Shown here: in pieces, positions 15,363-16,589 of the stretch
Position numbering within the stretch: the stretch's first letter is position 1
How the letters are laid out: every line of letters starts with the position of its first letter
Assembly (NCBI GenBank): GCA_002291855.1
Contig: DBAW01000238.1
Coordinates: 1-16,589 of the forward strand
Direction: 5' to 3'
Source: Sphingomonas sp. UBA1000
GTDB taxonomy: Bacteria > Pseudomonadota > Alphaproteobacteria > Sphingomonadales > Sphingomonadaceae
DNA: 16,589 nt
Program-made: the position numbers and the translations under genes
Notes under the pieces: model-generated
Told to the model about the DNA's origin: nothing
The model's database searches: none
The model's input: the letters and a program-made list of their open reading frames with translations, nothing else

Positions 15363-16475
15363 TCAGGCGGCGGTGGCCAGCGCGCTTTCTGTCGCCGCGA
15401 TCCAGCCGCCGCCCAGCACCCGCTCCCCGGCATAAAGCACCGCCGCCTGGCCCGGCGACACGCCATATTCGGGGGCGTCGAACACCAGCCGGTCGCCCTC
15501 CAGCCGCGCCGGGGCGGGCTTGGCCATCGACCGCACCTTGGCATGGACCGGCCCGGTATAGCCGCCGCCCAGCCAGTTGATCTCGCTCAGCTGCGCGGCG
15601 GCGACCGCAAGCGCGCGGCGCGGGCCGACAATCACCCGGCGCGCCGCCGCGTCGAGGCGGACGACGTAAAGCGGCTCGGCCTGCCCGCCAATCTCCAGCC
15701 CGCGCCGCTGGCCGACCGTGTAATGAATAAGACCCGGATGACGGCCGAGCACCCGGCCTTCCAGATCGACAATCTCGCCCGCCGTGTCGGCATCGGGGCG
15801 CAGCTTGCGCACCAGCCCGGCATAATCGCCGTCGGGGACGAAGCAGATATCCTGGCTGTCGGGCTTCATCGCGACGCCCAGCCCCAGCTCGGATGCGATC
15901 GCGCGCACTTCGGGCTTGGGCAGGCCGCCCAGCGGGAAACGCAGGAAATCCAGCTGTTCGGTCGTGGTCGCAAACAGGAAATAGCTCTGGTCGCGCGCCG
16001 GATCGAGCGCGCGGTGCAGCTCTGCCCCCTCCGGCCCGACGACACGGCGGACATAATGGCCGGTCGCCAGACAGTCCGCGCCCAGCTGCCGCGCCAGCCC
16101 GAACAGGTCGGTGAACTTCACCCCCATGTTGCAGCGCACGCACGGGATCGGCGTGCGCCCGGCCAGATATTCGTCGGCGAACTGGTCGATCACGCTGTCG
16201 CGGAACCGGCTTTCATGATCGAACACGTAATGCGCGATGCCCAGGCGGTCGCAGACGGCGCGGGCGTCGCGGATGTCCTGCCCGGCGCAGCAGCTGCCGG
16301 TGCGGCCGACCGCCGCGCCATGATCGTAAAGCTGCAGGGTGACGCCGATCGTCTCGGCCCCCGACCGCGCGGCAAGCGCCGCCACGACCGAACTGTCGAC
16401 GCCGCCCGACATGGCGACGACGATGCGCTTGCCCCGCAAATCCGGGCCGAGCTGGAAATCTGCACCTTCAGTCAT
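15363..16475 (-). CDS. mnmA: tRNA-specific 2-thiouridylase MnmA
   Basis: MnmA adds sulfur to C2 of the wobble uridine in tRNAs for Lys, Glu and Gln, using ATP and a sulfur-relay donor. The 370-residue protein shows the ATP pyrophosphatase loop SGGVDSS (23-29), the block GSCCAGQDIRDA (60-71), the nucleophile region CVRCN with Cys115, and the second active Cys211 in SQDICF. A C-terminal beta-barrel region follows and is of normal length. The ATG at 16475 is in family register, with no Shine-Dalgarno upstream; a candidate -10 box lies eight bases away. It converges on the permease with an 18-base gap, and nothing coding follows its 5' side up to the window edge. Confidence 0.97.
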   Translation of the reverse strand: MTEGADFQLGPDLRGKRIVVAMSGGVDSSVVAALAARSGAETIGVTLQLYDHGAAVGRTGSCCAGQDIRDARAVCDRLGIAHYVFDHESRFRDSVIDQFADEYLAGRTPIPCVRCNMGVKFTDLFGLARQLGADCLATGHYVRRVVGPEGAELHRALDPARDQSYFLFATTTEQLDFLRFPLGGLPKPEVRAIASELGLGVAMKPDSQDICFVPDGDYAGLVRKLRPDADTAGEIVDLEGRVLGRHPGLIHYTVGQRRGLEIGGQAEPLYVVRLDAAARRVIVGPRRALAVAAAQLSEINWLGGGYTGPVHAKVRSMAKPAPARLEGDRLVFDAPEYGVSPGQAAVLYAGERVLGGGWIAATESALATAA

Positions 16476-16483
16476 CGGCGCGG

Positions 16484-16512
16484 CATATAGGCGCTCGGGC
16501 CGCGTTTGAGAA
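16484..16512 (-). promoter_or_regulatory. Candidate mnmA promoter
   Basis: On the minus strand, TTCTCA (16512-16507) and TATATG (16489-16484) are 17 bases apart. The -10 box, read as CCTATATG, also fits the alphaproteobacterial GCTANAWC pattern well. Only eight bases separate it from the ATG at 16475, again suggesting a leaderless message. Confidence 0.4.
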
Positions 16513-16558
16513 TGCAGGGGGTTTTGCGGGGGTGGGGTTGGTGTCGCGGCTGTTTGTG

Positions 16559-16576
16559 CTGCGCCTCACGGCGCAG
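16559..16576. repeat. 7-bp perfect hairpin near the right edge
   Basis: CTGCGCC (16559-16565) pairs perfectly with GGCGCAG (16570-16576) around a TCAC loop. The surrounding bases 16514-16589 are G/T-rich on the plus strand and contain no coding frame that I recognise. It may be an intergenic repeat or the edge of a structure cut by the window. Confidence 0.5.
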
Positions 16577-16589
16577 GGGCGGCACCGGC

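Overview
The window is about 16.6 kb of high-GC (roughly 70% by eye), densely packed chromosomal DNA. The protein sequences, the serC-serA-hisZ-purA order and the fabI-aroC pairing point to an alphaproteobacterium, most likely a member of the Sphingomonadales. I see no phage, transposon, CRISPR, tRNA or rRNA sequence. Fifteen protein genes are supported, one of them cut by the left edge. Almost all are core metabolism.

Layout. 1-1566: the 3' end of fabI (fatty-acid enoyl reductase), then aroC (chorismate synthase), both +. 1567-1718: a convergent junction holding a 32-bp-stem inverted repeat. 1719-3298, minus: an extensin-like lipoprotein followed by a LOG-family nucleotide hydrolase. 3299-3484: a divergent control region with a promoter and a candidate serC leader RNA. 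3485-7618, plus: serC, serA (serine synthesis), then hisZ (regulatory subunit of the first histidine enzyme) behind its own likely promoter. 7632-8513, minus: an exported alpha/beta hydrolase squeezed between hisZ and purA. 8648-9937: purA (AMP synthesis). 9955-9997: a clear two-way intrinsic terminator shared with cycM (membrane cytochrome c, minus, 10025-10645). 10756-15344, plus: pheA (phenylalanine synthesis), pdxH (PLP synthesis), then a cation-efflux gene, a PhzF-family gene and an APC amino-acid permease. The last four genes are joined by 4-base start/stop overlaps. 15363-16475, minus: mnmA (tRNA 2-thiouridylase). The final 114 bases hold no gene but have a G-rich strand and a small perfect hairpin.

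How the genes fit together. aroC supplies chorismate, from which PheA commits prephenate to phenylalanine. SerC and SerA run the phosphoserine route. SerC needs PLP, which PdxH makes. HisZ and PurA belong to nucleotide-linked histidine and adenine pathways. The pdxH-CDF-phzF-permease run looks like one translationally coupled transcript whose last two genes have no known substrate.

I found no convincing new defence, mobile or secretion system. The signals most worth following are at the RNA level: the Shine-Dalgarno-masking leader of serC, the hairpin plus C-rich tract between serC and serA, the long palindrome after aroC, and several genes whose predicted -10 box lies only 6-9 bases before the start codon, suggesting leaderless mRNAs. 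Promoter calls are by eye against the TTGACGS-N10-14-GCTANAWC pattern known from Caulobacter and against the E. coli sigma-70 pattern, and are tentative.
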